Below are positions 1-12,690 of a DNA stretch of 64,000 nucleotides, piece by piece. Positions within the stretch are counted from its first letter, which is position 1, and each line of letters begins with the position of its first letter. The stretch is from Oxyruncus cristatus (Eukaryota > Chordata > Aves > Passeriformes > Cotingidae). The notes beneath the pieces were generated by a model. It ran no database searches and was not told the origin of the DNA. It saw only the letters and a list, made by a program, of their open reading frames with translations. The DNA lies in NCBI GenBank assembly GCA_013399855.1, contig VXAY01001039.1:803807-867806 (forward strand). Reading direction: 5' to 3'. A program made the translations under genes and the position numbers.

Positions 1-302
1 GGGGAGCCGCTTCCAGGGGCGGCCGGCGGAGCTGCTCGCGGGGAGAGGGGGAATGGCAGCCAGTTAAAAGACACTTCAGGAATGTAAACATAAAAATAGG
101 AGCCATCCAGCCACGCTCTTGTTCCCCCCCCGCCGTCCCTCCCCGCCGCTCAGGATAGCACTCTGGGCTGGCGCTGTAGCGGGGAAGGAGTACGGCAGCC
201 TGAGAGAGGGGGGAGGAAGTTGTTACTATAATCGGGGTTTTAGACTGTAAACTTTGTTTTGCACGTGTAAAGTTTAATTTCGGTGCCGCCTCGGAGGCTG
301 CG
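1..302 (+). other. candidate non-coding first exon ending at donor 302/303
   Basis: The sequence around 298-308 reads CTGCG followed by GTGAGG, a good vertebrate 5' splice site, with the intron starting at 303. The exon would lie within the CpG island; its 5' end cannot be placed. An ATG at 53 opens a four-codon frame (ATGGCAGCCAGT then TAA), and no long ORF crosses the donor, so the exon looks untranslated. A non-coding first exon followed by a very long intron is common in genes for developmental transcription factors, but I do not recognise this gene. The call rests on one splice motif and on the CpG island. A cDNA or RNA-seq read spanning 302 would settle it. Confidence 0.4.
83..99 (+). 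promoter_or_regulatory. adjacent forkhead and MEF2-like sites
   Basis: A perfect forkhead core TGTAAACA (83-90) is followed directly by TAAAAATAG (91-99), which fits the MEF2 consensus YTA(A/T)4TAR except for its first base. The pair is an AT-rich island inside otherwise GC-rich promoter sequence, which makes it stand out. Binding is inferred from consensus words only. Confidence 0.35.
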
Positions 303-2539
303 GTGAGGGATACGGGGCGGCGCCTCGGGGGTGCCCCTCCAAGTGCAGCCCCTGTCTGTGCTAAAGGTGGAACCTGCCCGGCGGTGGCAGCGTGACCCCG
401 CACCGCGGCCAAGCCGCTTTTGTCTGGGATGGCCGGGGTCCCGCTCACCAGCCCCGGCAGCTGCACGGGCCGGTGCAAATCGCGACCGTATCGTCAGTTT
501 ATCGAGACCGAACCGAACTTAAGGCACAGCTATGCGCTGTCGTCCGATCGTGCGCCGTGTGGGTTTTTTTGTGCTTCAGTTAATAATCTGCAAACGGCTT
601 AATGGCTCTGTAGTGCCAGAGGAATTGGTTTTCTCCATTTGCTTCAGCAGGCCTGAGTGAAGCTGGTGTTCTGTCTGCTTTTTTCAATGCATTGACACGA
701 GAGAAGAGGATTTAACTTGGCAGCCTGAACAAATGCTCTATCAAAGGTTTCCTAAGAGACAGTAGGAGTGCTGGGGAGATGAATGACCTGGGGTAGTTTT
801 AGGGTGCTACCTATGCAAGCTTTCTTTTAAATATGAAATGGCCATTTAGGGCTCTGAATAAAACTATGCGCATCAGAAAGGCGACAGGCTTATAAAATTT
901 AAAAGGGCAAAAGCCCATTAAATGCTGTGGGGAAGCTTTGGCTCCCAGGTCTGGTTGAGTAGTTCCAATTGCCTTGAAGTGCCAGAGCTTTTAAGGAATA
1001 TTTAGCAACAGCTTCTCTCTAGCTGTGGAACGGACCTTGGCCTTGCACACTGCAAGGTTAATGATGCAGCCTCTCCTACCCAGGCAGGGGAGCGAGGGCA
1101 GCAGTCAGGTGTGAGGGCACCGGGGGCAACCAAGAGGTGAAGCAAAACCAGGAGGGGAAGAAAACAACAAAAGCTCTATGCTGGAATATAGAGAGAAAAC
1201 ATCTGACTGGTGGGAACCTGTTCAGGTTGTGATACTGAAGCAGTAACGTGGCACAGGAGTAACTCAAAAGTATCACCAGCACCAGCAGAAAAGTTTCACA
1301 GAGGAATACAGCAAAGCTGAACACCTTTGGGAGAAGGATCTCTCTGACAAACATAGTTGGTCTCAGATTCAGAGCTCCACTTCTCTTGACTGGGGGAAAT
1401 GTACTACGGCATCGATCTTCTCTTGGTGGGGCCTGGTGCAGGTCTGTGAATGCCAGCAGACTTGTTCTGACCTTTTTCTGTTCCAAGTTGAGGATGTTGA
1501 AACACCAGCCATTAAACAAAAGAGACATTGAAAGCAAGATCTGCAATGGAGCACGTGTGACTTTGAGGCTAGCTGAGTGCATTTGGTGACTGTTTTCCTC
1601 GTAGTTTGGGGTGGGGAGGAGGAGAAAGAAAAGGTCGCTTATTTTTACAGTGAGGCTATGGAAAACATGACTTGAAATCCTCTAAGTATCCCATGGTCAA
1701 AGACCTTTTTTTCTTTTTTATCTTTTTAAATGTTGTCTTAAAATGTCTTGATTTCTGCTCTTTTTACGTCTGTATCTGTAATTGCCACGTTACAAGAGGA
1801 GGATTATTTTTCCCCACGGGTGCAAGCAGGACCAGAAATTTTACCAAATCCACTGCATTAAAAAAAGAAAGAAGCTTTAAAAAAAATGTCTTTAGGATTA
1901 TGTTTTAAAACAATGAAGAATTTCCTGGGATTGAGTTGACAGGTTGTGATTTTTATCTACTAAAGATAACACTACCTCAAAAGGTGACTGATTTAAAGAT
2001 TACTCTGTAAATTGTAATTTAAATTTACTTTGGGCTTTCTGAATTTAAAAAGAACCTCTTGGGAGCAGTTGATATAGGTATCTAACCTGCCAATGACATT
2101 CATGTCAACATGGACAGATGCTTTTATTCTTTACGTTGTTTACCGTCCACAGTACCTTAAATAAACGTTGATCATGATTAGAAACAATAATTGAGTCTAT
2201 GGCAAAGGATCAATGAAAACTTTGTTTCAGGAAAGAAGTGAGTTGCTGTGTATATGTACAGAGAGTGTTTTGTGCTCTCTGAGATGAAATACAACTGCAA
2301 TCTTAGTATGGCATTCAATTCTGTTTTTAGAATATCTTAAGAAACCCACAAAAGATGATGGATCAGTTTCTGCAACATCTGAAAGATTTCTTTTTTTTTT
2401 TCCTGATCACCAGCAGTTACAAGGAGTGGAAAGGAAAGGAGGCTTTGTAGCACAGTTCCATTCATAACTTTTCTTGCGAGTTGCTTGACCTTTGCCCCAA
2501 ATCTCATCCACTTTTATGGGCTCCAAAGGTTTTCTGTTG

Positions 2540-2586
2540 GGAAAAAAAACACAAACAAACAAACCAAAAACAACACCCCAAACCCT
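2540..2586 (-). repeat. C/A-rich low-complexity tract
   Basis: An A8 run passes into CAAA/CAAAC units and ends in C-rich sequence. Read on the minus strand it is the same GTTTG/GGTTTT type of tract seen at 10427, 18659, 25474, 31663 and 36504. It is interrupted and is not a simple microsatellite. Confidence 0.6.
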
Positions 2587-5500
2587 CATGGATGGCAGTT
2601 ACATCACTGATACTATAGTTGGAGACAATGTTGGCTGGTTTTTAGCAACTTGATGTTTGTACTAGCAGCTTGGAATGCCTGGTTTCTCTCCTGAAAAGGA
2701 AGAAAAGTAGATCTGAGAAAGGAAAAGGAGCTGGAATTCCTTTTGCCTTCCATGATGTTGTTGGTAGGTTTCAGAATCCATCCTTTTTCCAGTCACACAG
2801 AGGATAATGTGACTATGAGAAATGGAGGTGGTGGCTGGCCAGGGAACTCATGGTGTCTGCCTTGCTGCTCTAACAACGTGGGTGATCGAATACTGCAGGA
2901 GGAGTGAGCTTGGATTGTTATGGCTTTACCTGGGAAGCCTGTTTCTCATAAATAAGTAGGACTGCAGTTAATGCCTGTGGTAACAAATTTGACCACTATG
3001 CAATTGGCTGATTTGTTCGCTCCTAGTTAGACCAATTTTTGTGAAATCCTATCCTATATTACAGCAAAGCGGTGAGAATATTGCTGAAGAGGCTAGATTT
3101 GGGTTGTGCTTGTTCTCATCAACTGCTTGTTGTGGGACAAGAAACACAAACCTCTTATCCGTGTAGGTCTGTTTTATGGGAAAGCACAGTAAACAACACA
3201 TCAATACAGACCGCCACAGATATACCTTGTGCTCAGATACACTTTCTTTCACTCAGTTCCTGTCTTCACTCAAAGTGTGTGTAAGTTTTCCTGCTGTCAG
3301 CCAAGTTGAGGCTGTCAGTGGTATTAGAAGTCATTTCTGCTTTAAAATGGTGTCTTTGGCTTAAAAACAAAAGGTTGTTTTGCCATATTGTTTTCCCCCC
3401 TTCCTCCTTCTTATTGTACAAACAGAAAATTCTTATGTAGCAGTTTTCAATTTCTTTATTTCCATTGGGTTTCACATGATCATTAGTATTCAGCTTGGCC
3501 AATATTAGAATATTTTAAAGGGAATATAGGCTGCAAGTGAAATGTCCAGGCAATGAGTTGTAGTGGATCTTCATAGCTAGACTGTTGGAGGCAGTAGTGT
3601 ATTATGAGAGTAGTAGATGGTCTTAGACTTGTTACGTGTTGTTTTTTTTGTTCTGATAGTTTAAGATACACTGAAGTCTACATTGCCTGCAAAGATGAGG
3701 TTTGCCAGCTTTACTACAGCGCTTCTGTCCTTCCCTTTGGTGGAGCAAGGCAGATTTCTGTGGGTACTAGGTATCTGGTAGAAAAAACAAAATTGTTAGA
3801 CAGACAAAATCACTTTCAATCTAATTTCACCTGTAAGTGTCAATGGAAATTAAGTTACTCCAGAGGGGATGACTCATTCTTAAAAGAACTTGCCCTTCTG
3901 AAGGCTCACATAGGCGATCCCTTGTTCTGCACTATCTGTAATTTCCTTCAGTTGCTTATACTTTTTAGATCTGTAGCAGGGGATAGAGGAAGTAATTTGT
4001 ACTCCTGTATTGAATCCTGAAACAACCAAACAATCCTTTTCAGCAGGTGATGGTTGATGCTTTTTTAAATGAGGTTTAGGATCTAGTGAAATATCTAAGC
4101 TTGAAAAGTGTCTATTGTCCTTTGCACAGATAATTCAATAGATCAAGCTGGTTTGTATTTGTCTAGTATATTAATATTGAGATAGTTACATACAAGCTAT
4201 CACATTAACATTCCATTAAGATAAATGTGGGAAGCATATCCCTTTGTTGGTAATCCAGTTCTTTTTGACTCTACAGACCAGCTTTGACTTGATTGCCTTA
4301 GTGAAGCGGGAATTCTCTTGGCTCAACACTGACCAGGGGGAGGGAGGAAATGAAGTTGCTCAAAATCCATTAATATGCACAGTGCTACAACCCTGTGGAA
4401 GTTTCATAAATGTGTGGATTTGTGTTACCTCTACTGACTATATGAAGTTTTTTATCATTTTTCCTGGCTTAATGTTTATATATCAGTGAATAGCTGAGAC
4501 CTGATTTATAAAACTCGTGTCCTCATGCTAAGATATCCTTCTTCAGTCCTGTGAAATGTACTTAGGAGATCCTTCGGCTGCCTTATAGCCAGTTGTGTTA
4601 TCCTTTCCCTATAGAGTTATATTCTGCTTTCTTGGTAGTCAGTATTGGCTGCAAGCACAGAGGGACTGTTTTGCTGAAGCCTTTCCCCCCCACCCCGGGC
4701 AAAAGCATCACCACTGTAGGTCTGACTTTAGAAAGGGGAACAGCTCTAACATAGATAATACATAAGTGTTGTCGAAGATAGCATGAGAATGAAAGCCACA
4801 GAATTGGTGCACCTGATAACATCATACAAAACCAGTATGGAAATTGTTTGTTGTCTTTATTTGGTTTTCTTCAAATCTTACTTGTTCTCATGTTCTCAGC
4901 TCTTTGCCTGGTAACTGGTAAACTCTTCTGGTGCCTTAGTTTAGTAGTCAGCTTGGTCTGGATAGCATTAACTAGAGAATACTGACTGGTTGGTCTAATG
5001 CACAAATGCGGGGAAACTCTGCCTTGTTCATATTGCAGCTCTTTGTGCTGTGAAATACCATTTGCCATCTTTGCTGATTAGGTAAAAACATATGTTTGAG
5101 GAGTAAGAGAAAAAGCGATACCTTGACAACAAGTTTGTGTTGTCTGTTGGATTTATCTAGTTTTCTTTTCTGTTGAGACTTCAGGACTCCAATGACTGAC
5201 TACCTGGCAAAGTGGATGGTATCTGTCTCTTGGAGATTTCTAGATAGTCTCATAACTAATCAGAAAGCGTTATTTATTGGGACTGCAGTGACATAGATAT
5301 ATGACAGAATAGTAGAGGCTTCAATTGGCCATTTAGTAGCAAAAACAGTTCCCTTGATGAGTATCTTCTTGTTCCTTGGCTGCATTCCTGATTCCCTCTG
5401 AGAACAGTGGAGTCTTTTAGGTTGCTGTGAAATACACACCTCTCTATCTCCATCAGTAAATTCTGCAGTGCAGGTTTCTCTTCTCCTCTTGTTTTTGAAC

Positions 5501-6358
5501 ACCCATTCCAAAAACAGTTGAACTGATCAAATACAGGCTTATTGTGTAAATAAGGGCACCGTGGGATGGGGTTGGGGGAAAGTGCAGGGCAGTGCCGAGG
5601 CTGACAATGCTGGGTAGCTGGTACTTGAAAAGGTTTGAAATTGGACTTCACTGGAAATTTGTCTGACACTGACAAGGGGGATTTCTTCCTCACCAAAGGC
5701 CCAAATCATCATAAGCTTGTAAGGTGCTTTTCTGACTTTGCTTTTGTATATCACTGAAACTCATACCCTTCCCCTGTGCTGTTCTCTTGGGCATGGTTGT
5801 CCAACAGCCACCTGGTAGATGGGCATCTTCCAGCTTAAAGGTTACAGTCTCCTTTTGGTGATTTTTAGAGATGTGAGAGTGATACACGGGGGGAAAAATC
5901 CCACTGCAAGAGACTTGAGACATAGGGAGGAGAGGATCAAGGTTTCAGTTGCAGGACCCCCGCCCCTCCAGCTACAGCCACTTTTTAGAGGAAATGAGAG
6001 AGAGTTGCCGTCCTGCTGCCACTGCGCACTTTCAGCAGCACTTCTGTTCACGCAGCTAGCTGGTAGGATGCCCCCATAGATGGTTTGAAAATAGGAAATA
6101 CCTTATATGTTATTACTTTCACATAAACCTTAGTTTTCCTTAGTATTGCACATCTAAGATTTTGGCTATTGTAAATGACAAAAAAACCTCAAAAACCATG
6201 AAAATGTTCTTATACAATGCTTTTGCTCAAAATACATTGCAAAATACAGGTTCCTGCAGCTCAAGTATTTTGACAACAAGCACTGTCACTTTAATTTTAA
6301 ACTGTAATACATTCATAGGTGAATAGAAACCCCATTTGATTATTTACCCCTATCCTGC

Positions 6359-6378
6359 CAACCCCCCCCCCCACCCCC
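6359..6378. repeat. poly-C tract
   Basis: A run of eleven C (6362-6372), one A and five C. Long G/C homopolymers recur in this window (also near 20450, 33226, 43723 and 55131), and one coincides with an assembly gap. Confidence 0.85.
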
Positions 6379-9300
6379 TGTGAAAATAAAAAGGCAGGAA
6401 AAAAGATTTAAAACCTAGTTTTAGATACTTTGTTGACACTGTATTCTCGGAAGAGCAGTTCGTTTATGTATCTATCCATGCACCAAAGAGAGAAGGGTTT
6501 ATTATGCTGCAGGTTTGCAGGGGGGAAGAAGAATGATATGGTTGTCAGGCAGTCTACCCATTCTCTTGGTGTCCTTGTAAATTCCTTGTTTGTTTAATGC
6601 TTATAACCCTTTTCCCAGCAGTAGGATCACAGAAGTTAACTTGTTTACAGCTGGTGTACAGCTTATGTTGGTCTCCCTTACAGGAACCCAAGGCTTTCCC
6701 TAAGCCTTTTCAAATAAAACTTTTCTTCTCTTCTCCACTTAGCACAGGTTGATGCACTTTACATTTGATTAAACATTTTTAAAACTGGAATGCTTGTTCT
6801 AAAAAGGACTCCAGGCCAGTGAACTGTTGCCCTGTACACGCTCTTGGGATCCTGACTATCTGCGTGCTCGGTTTGCTGTCCTTTAGGTGTTATACAAAAC
6901 CATGAAATCTTACTTTTCTGTTTCACAGAAGATCAAGATGCTGAGTTGCAGTGCGTACATGGGGTGAATGTAGATAGCAGTTCTGTGACTGAAAAGTTGA
7001 ACTCAACATGTGTTGCATTATCAAGGCTGTTTTTTACAAACTAGTGTTCAACTTCACCCTGTTCACAAGTCCTTTCTTGCTTCTGAGATAGCCACTCTGA
7101 TATGTCTCACCTGGTGAGACTTAGAGCAACTATCAGTCCTTCTAAAAGAAGTTTGTTTCAGGAACTGTACTTGAGTCTTTCCTTGTCCTTACAAGTGTGA
7201 GATTAATCCAGAAATTTACATCACTGTTTTAAAAAGTATTCTGTTGCAGTCCAGCTGGAATTTGATACCATTAGAGATGAGAGCCCAATAGCTTTCCAAA
7301 TGGATGCATAGCTTTGGCTTTTGGCACTGTAAAACTCTGACATCTCACACATTAAAATCATAACAGTATTATGTAAGGAGAAGTTATTTTGGGTCACTAG
7401 CGGAGCCCTCTCAGACTTGGTTAAATTAGCCTTGCAAGCTAAAACACTTGGGCTCACATCCTCTTCCTGCAGATTTCTGGGCATATAAGTGTGTGGGTGG
7501 TGTGTCCTTTCCCAGTCATCTGCCCTCAGCTTTACTCAGGCTGTGTTTCTGGCTCTGAACCTACTTCTGCCACAACAATTCATGTAGCTGTGGGGAGCCC
7601 TCGGAGAGGAAGGACTTGCTCAGCACTGGCTTTCACTCCCCAACCCCAGTTGCTTTGAGGTGGGACTGGAAGGAAGGAGAAACTGAGGAGACTCTGTGAT
7701 CCTGCTGCTCTGGGCTCTGCAGCAGTTGGGGGACAGGAGTTGCATGGAAAGATGGACACCCAGAAGGACTTCAAACTCCACTAAACAGTCCCACCTCTGC
7801 AGCAGGCACCTGCTTGTTTATGTGTAACTCAGGAGTCACCGTTTTAGTTGGCCTTGTTATTCTTTACCAAACAACAAGTGAAACAGCATCTGTTGGTGAC
7901 CAGCAAGAGACAGAATGCAGAATGAATTCAGGGGAACCTTTAAAATGTCAGTTAATAACAAATACATAGTCCTGGCTTTTAGCAAAGGTACAGCTTAGAC
8001 ATGAAAGATGCCATAGTTAGGCTTGTTCAAGCACTGTAAACACTTGCTTTGGAGACCAGTCCTTGCATTCCTAGTAATCCTTGGGTACAAATTACACATA
8101 AAGAGATGGCCATTCAGAGGTTGTTTGTACTGCAGAAGGAATGAGCAACAGGATGTAAGATAAACGTTCTAAAAACACTCACATGAAGTTGCCCTGTCCT
8201 TGAAGTCTGTGCGTCAGGGAGTGTGGAGCTGCTGGACTCCGTTGCCAGTGGCATTGGCTGGAGCTGTGCAGGTTGGGAGAGTGGAAAGGGCCCCTGAGGC
8301 ACAGATGGTGCTTGGTGCTGCACAGGCTTGGGCGAAGCAGTGGTTTTTTCTGCAGAGGCTTTGCAGAATGGTGGTTAGTGGTTCAGAACCTTTTTGATTA
8401 AGATGGGTTCTGAAAATATTTACAATCACTTTTATTCTACCTGTATTCATGGCAGATTGTTCTATGTAAAGTAGTCCATTGAGAAGCACCTGAGAGGTGT
8501 AGGGTCTGCATGGAAGAGGAGGAGGAGGTGGCAGCGGCTGCTGCTGGAGGGTTCAAAGCCCATCTTTGAAGAACTGGTTGAGGGGAAACAGATAGGCACC
8601 CTAAATTCAGGACTGTACTGCTTGTCTTATCCTTATGCAAGGTTGTTTTATGTCCAAATAAATACAAAAAAATAAGTTAGATTTAGGATTCACATATTGA
8701 AGTTTCTTTTGTTAACTAAGTGGTACTTTGAATGTCTATTTTTAAGAGCTTGGCATGTTTCCTCTAGGCTAACCTAGAGCATAGCTGCTCCCACAGAGAG
8801 TGGTGGTTGGTATGCTGCGTTTAAGGCAGTATTTAGTAACCTTTGGACATCTGACTTCAGCTCTACTCTTGGTTGTGATGGGCCCTTGCAAGCTCCATGG
8901 GATGCTGGACTGGTACACCAAATACAGCTCTGGTCTGTTTGCCCATAGTTGAGAGCAGTAGGCGTATGCAGGTAAACATATTAATAAGTTAAAACGAGGA
9001 ATAAAGTAGATGATAGTCGGGCTGCTATTGTACGGCACCCAGGCTCTGCCATGGTGACTAAGATGGTGTGATAGCTTCCTTATTGGTCACCATCTGTCTG
9101 CTCCTGGCTGGAGCTTCTTGGCTGGCACTCTGCCTTTGGAGCAGGGACCAGCACCGCCTCTGCGCAGCACCCAGTGCAGCGAGTCTTGGGTAAGGAAGGA
9201 GCAAAGGATTGGTACCCAGTAGGTTTCTTAAAAAAACCCCCAACTTCTGAGACAGCACTTTCAGTGTATTCTAAAAGGTTTTGCATCCTAAATGCATGTA

Positions 9301-10426
9301 TAAATTATTTATTCAATGCATGAACTTTTTGGAAAACCTTTGAAAGAAAGTCTTGTGCTGGTGCCTAATTTTAGAATATCAGCGTTTTGAAAATGTCAAC
9401 AAAACTTCAAATGTTTCTAACAGTTTTATGGCATCATGTGATTTAAAATTCAGATTTAAAACTTTGAATTTGGTCATTCAAAAAGAAAGAGCATGTCAGT
9501 GTGGAGTCTTAGTCCTTTTACTGAAGTTGCAGCTATGGCCCCCAGTGTCTTTTTCTCAGTAAAGAGAGATGTAAATAAAAAAATACTTGTAATGTTACCA
9601 GAATCTTGTCCTAGCAATATCTCAGCATATTAAATCATAAAATGAAGAAACAGTACATATCTGCCATCACATGAAAAATAAAAACGTATATTCAAGTATA
9701 TATTTGTTCTAGTCATGCCCCTCAGTGTTCATGAATTTTTACTTTATATTGCTGTGAATCTGACAGCCAACTTTACCTGAAACTGTTTCTAGAAGAAACA
9801 AATGATTGGGGACTCAAGCTCCCATTTTCACTGTTCCGCCCAATGTAGTTGGTAGGAAGTGAAAGGTGAATGCACATACACCAACCTCTCTTTGCCTGTC
9901 TTCATTGTTTAATAAGGCCAAAAGGAGCACTGAAGAAACGGGAATTCTCTGGCAGTTGATCTGTTTATGTTTTTAACATAAAGTATTTTTAGCCAGAGAT
10001 GCAAAAATACGTACTTTTATATCCAAAGAGACTGTTGTTTCCATTTATTTTAAAACCCTGGATGAGAAACAAGATGTCAGACCTATTATAATGCAACCCG
10101 GTAATTAACATATGTTGGTCTGCCTCTGCCAAGGATTTTTTGTGAGTAATGCAAGTTGCACAAGTAGAGGAGTCAGGTGGTTTGTCGGTGAAGAGCCATA
10201 CATAGATGCTTGAGTGATCAGATCCTAAAGACATCATCTGAGGATAGGATGTGTATCTGTGTTTGAATCTAAGAACAATTATAGTTTAAAAGACTTGTTA
10301 GCTGTGTTAGGTTTGGGGAAAACAAAAACAACTTCCTCTTCCTCTTTTCCCCGTTGCCAGGGGGACATTTTCTTGTCCAGTATTAAGAAAATGGGGGTAA
10401 TGATTCATGGAGGAAGTTTAAGTTCT

Positions 10427-10520
10427 GTTCTTGGTTTTATGGGGGTTTTGTGTGTGGTGATTGTGAGGGGTGATTTGTTTGGTTTTCTTTGAGGTTTTTT
10501 TTGTTGTTTGTTTTTGTTTG
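10427..10520 (+). repeat. GT-rich low-complexity tract
   Basis: Almost entirely G and T on the plus strand over about 90 bases, with repeated GGTTTT, GTGTGTG and TTTGTTTG words and very few C or A. A strong strand asymmetry of this kind can form purine/pyrimidine-biased or G-rich structures. It also produces spurious minus-strand ORFs (10418-10640) rich in Lys, Thr and Asn, which should not be read as genes. Confidence 0.6.
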
Positions 10521-12539
10521 CCCAGTTTCTGAGTGACTGGAATGAGGAATCCTTTTAAAAGTAAGGATCCTCTGACTCTGACTTTCAGAGACAGCTGTGC
10601 ATTGTAGTTCATCAGGTGAGTGGCAGGTAGTTGCATGCAACTTTTTTCATTTGGGTGGATCTTTCACAGCAGAGGACTGGAGTGACTTAGTTAAACTTAA
10701 AATGTTTTCTCAGTGATCACCATTAACTTACGTAGTGCATATACTGCATGAGCTTTCTATGCATATGTTACGTCCATCCAAATATACACATTCTGAAATT
10801 AAATATAGGAAGGGGGTCAAGGAGTAGAGTAAAAGCTGAAATAAAAAAGTGGAAAGTTTTAAAAATATAGGTGAGGTCAGCTTTTGCATGGTGAGTGTAA
10901 GTGCATATGACAACTCAGACCTATTTTCCTAATAAATGTTATGGGAAGACAAATGGTATATTGTGGATTTAAATAACTAAAATGAATCTTCAGAATAGTT
11001 TCAAGGTCATATATTCCTAAACTCTGAAACATGCTCCAGTTAGTGTTTTATTTAAAAGGAGATCGTGTTTCTTAGCCTGAAAGCAGGCTGTCGCACACCA
11101 ACTAATGGTTTGATGTGCACTCACAATTAGTGACTGCACACTTCTCTCAATGTGACCCCATCATCTCTGCTGAAGGGACTGGAACATGGAGAGCTAAAAG
11201 TATCAATCAATATCTGTATATATTGCAAGTATTAACAACTTATAAACACTGGAGGTTCTTTGGTATTTTATCACAACAGAATAAAATCATCACTTTTTTC
11301 CACTTGCAGAGTTTTGTGTTTAATTTGTAGTTTATATTTTGACACTATCTGTTCAGCTATAAATCAAACTTGACTGTGACAGTGATGGCCTTCAGGCTAC
11401 CTTGTGGTTGTAAATTCACAATTGTTGTTTTTGCCTTGAGTGCCATTTTCAAGCTGTGCAGTGGGGATAGTCTTGAATAAAAGAGCTTCCAATACAGAAA
11501 GTATATTTTGGTGCTTAGAGTACTGATGAGACTAATTTTAAAATTGCCAGCCTTAAAATATTCAGCCACCAGCATCCAAGCCTATAGAATAATTTTAAAT
11601 AATATTAAACTGCCACTCTGCAAAATCTGTCTTTTGGACCTCGTTAAGGGTTCATCCTGGATCTCAAGTGCTAGAAACTCACTAAATGAAAAGAGTTACA
11701 TAAAAATGTTGCTATTGGTTCACTTACGGATCTGGAGCTTTAGAGTACACATGAAAGTACTATTAGGCTTAGCTCCAATACTAATTTTTTACTTTGTTGT
11801 ACTTCACACCATGTTAGGTGGTGGTAAGTCCAATTCACCTGTGGAGGCTGTTTGCCACCCTTTCTGAAAGCAGTGGTGCAGCTGGTAGTCACGCTTACTA
11901 ACACTGCTTGCCTGCTTTTCAGATCATTGAGCAACTGTGGCTCCCCCAAAATGTTAAGTAAGGACTGCAGTGGGTCAGAACTTCTGATGTGCAAAATTTT
12001 AATGTCAGAAAACACAGATCTTTAAAAGTGGAATTTTTGGGTGTGAAGTCTGCTTCCCTTTCCACTGTGGTTGTTCTAAACTGGGCAGATTCAGCAGCTT
12101 TTGAGGAGATGCTGGAAAACCTGACTAGTCTAAGGGGAAAATAGCTGGCTGTGAAAAATATGTGGTGAGAAAGATGTAGCTGCGTTTACTGCATTATCGA
12201 CATTTTGGCCATAGAAAATGAAATTGCTGAATTTGTTTTAATATTTATTGTGCATTCAAATACCTGTTTGAAGGCTTTGTGATCTATGGGTATTATTTTT
12301 ATCTTCATTTACAAATCAGCAGGTGTTCACAGGCCTGTTGGACATCCATCCTTTTGAGGTATTTATGAGTAAACATTTCTGGCTGTCATAATTTTGGTTG
12401 GTCAAGTTCACATTAATTGCTGCACTCTGTGCAGTTGTTCTAACATTTAAATACTGCCTGTGAGTAGGTTTGATTAAAATTACATCTCTAGGTGCACACT
12501 AAATACCTTTGATACCTCACCTACAAACAACTGTAGAAT

Positions 12540-12690
12540 TGTTGGTGAGAATGACAGCTGCAGGCAATAAATGAGGACAGTAATAGAAGTCTCAGTGCTG
12601 GAGAGAGCATCATAAATCATGAGGCGAGAGCAGCGTGTGTGCTGACAAATCGGTGAGCAGCTGCAAACAGCATTTTCCAGGTAAGAATTA
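12540..12690 (+). promoter_or_regulatory. candidate conserved non-coding element or untranslated exon
   Basis: This stretch differs in texture from its neighbours: mixed composition with no low complexity, CAGCTG E-box cores (12555-12560 and 12658-12663) and a very good splice donor (TTTTCCAG then GTAAGAATT; intron from 12681). Taking the AG at 12562-12563 as acceptor gives a 117-base exon, but the polypyrimidine tract there is poor. The best reading frame runs 30 codons before a TGA, so it is not a full coding exon. Either an enhancer-like element or an alternative untranslated exon fits. Cross-species alignment would decide. Confidence 0.25.

Larger units (their letters stand above)
1..600. 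promoter_or_regulatory. CpG island, probable promoter
   Basis: This is the only segment dense in CpG: I count about 49 CpG dinucleotides in 600 bases, while the rest of the window is strongly CpG-depleted. It holds GC-rich runs, poly-C/poly-G tracts and a CACGTG-type E-box near 262. Unmethylated CpG islands normally mark vertebrate promoters. No convincing TATA box is visible, as is usual for this promoter class. The island touches the window edge, so its true extent and the transcription start are unknown. A donor-like site at 302/303 favours a plus-strand gene running into the window. A divergent minus-strand transcript leaving to the left is also possible. Overlapping ORFs at 331-602 are short, mutually overlapping and look like chance. 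Confidence 0.72.
303..12539. other. non-coding, probably intronic sequence
   Basis: After the CpG island the composition falls to AT-rich, CpG-poor sequence. I see no RNA gene, no recognisable transposon and no exon with supporting coding potential. The longest ORFs are 168 aa (minus, 1076-1582), 140 aa (minus, 5274-5696) and 138 aa (plus, 3604-4020). None has a recognisable domain and several have long ORFs in other frames over the same bases. Contents worth noting are a C/A-rich tract at 2540-2586, a C11 run at 6362-6372, a GT-rich tract at 10427-10520 and a 27-base exon-like segment at 10589-10615. The rest holds nothing I can identify. Confidence 0.6.

Noticed and set aside
1076..1582. 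168-aa minus-strand ORF with a hydrophobic central stretch
   Set aside because: No conserved motif is visible, plus- and minus-strand ORFs overlap it, and hydrophobicity follows from T-rich codons.
3604..4020. 138-aa plus-strand ORF preceded by a good acceptor at 3659
   Set aside because: No good donor follows, the peptide matches no family I know, and an ORF of this length is expected by chance in 64 kb.
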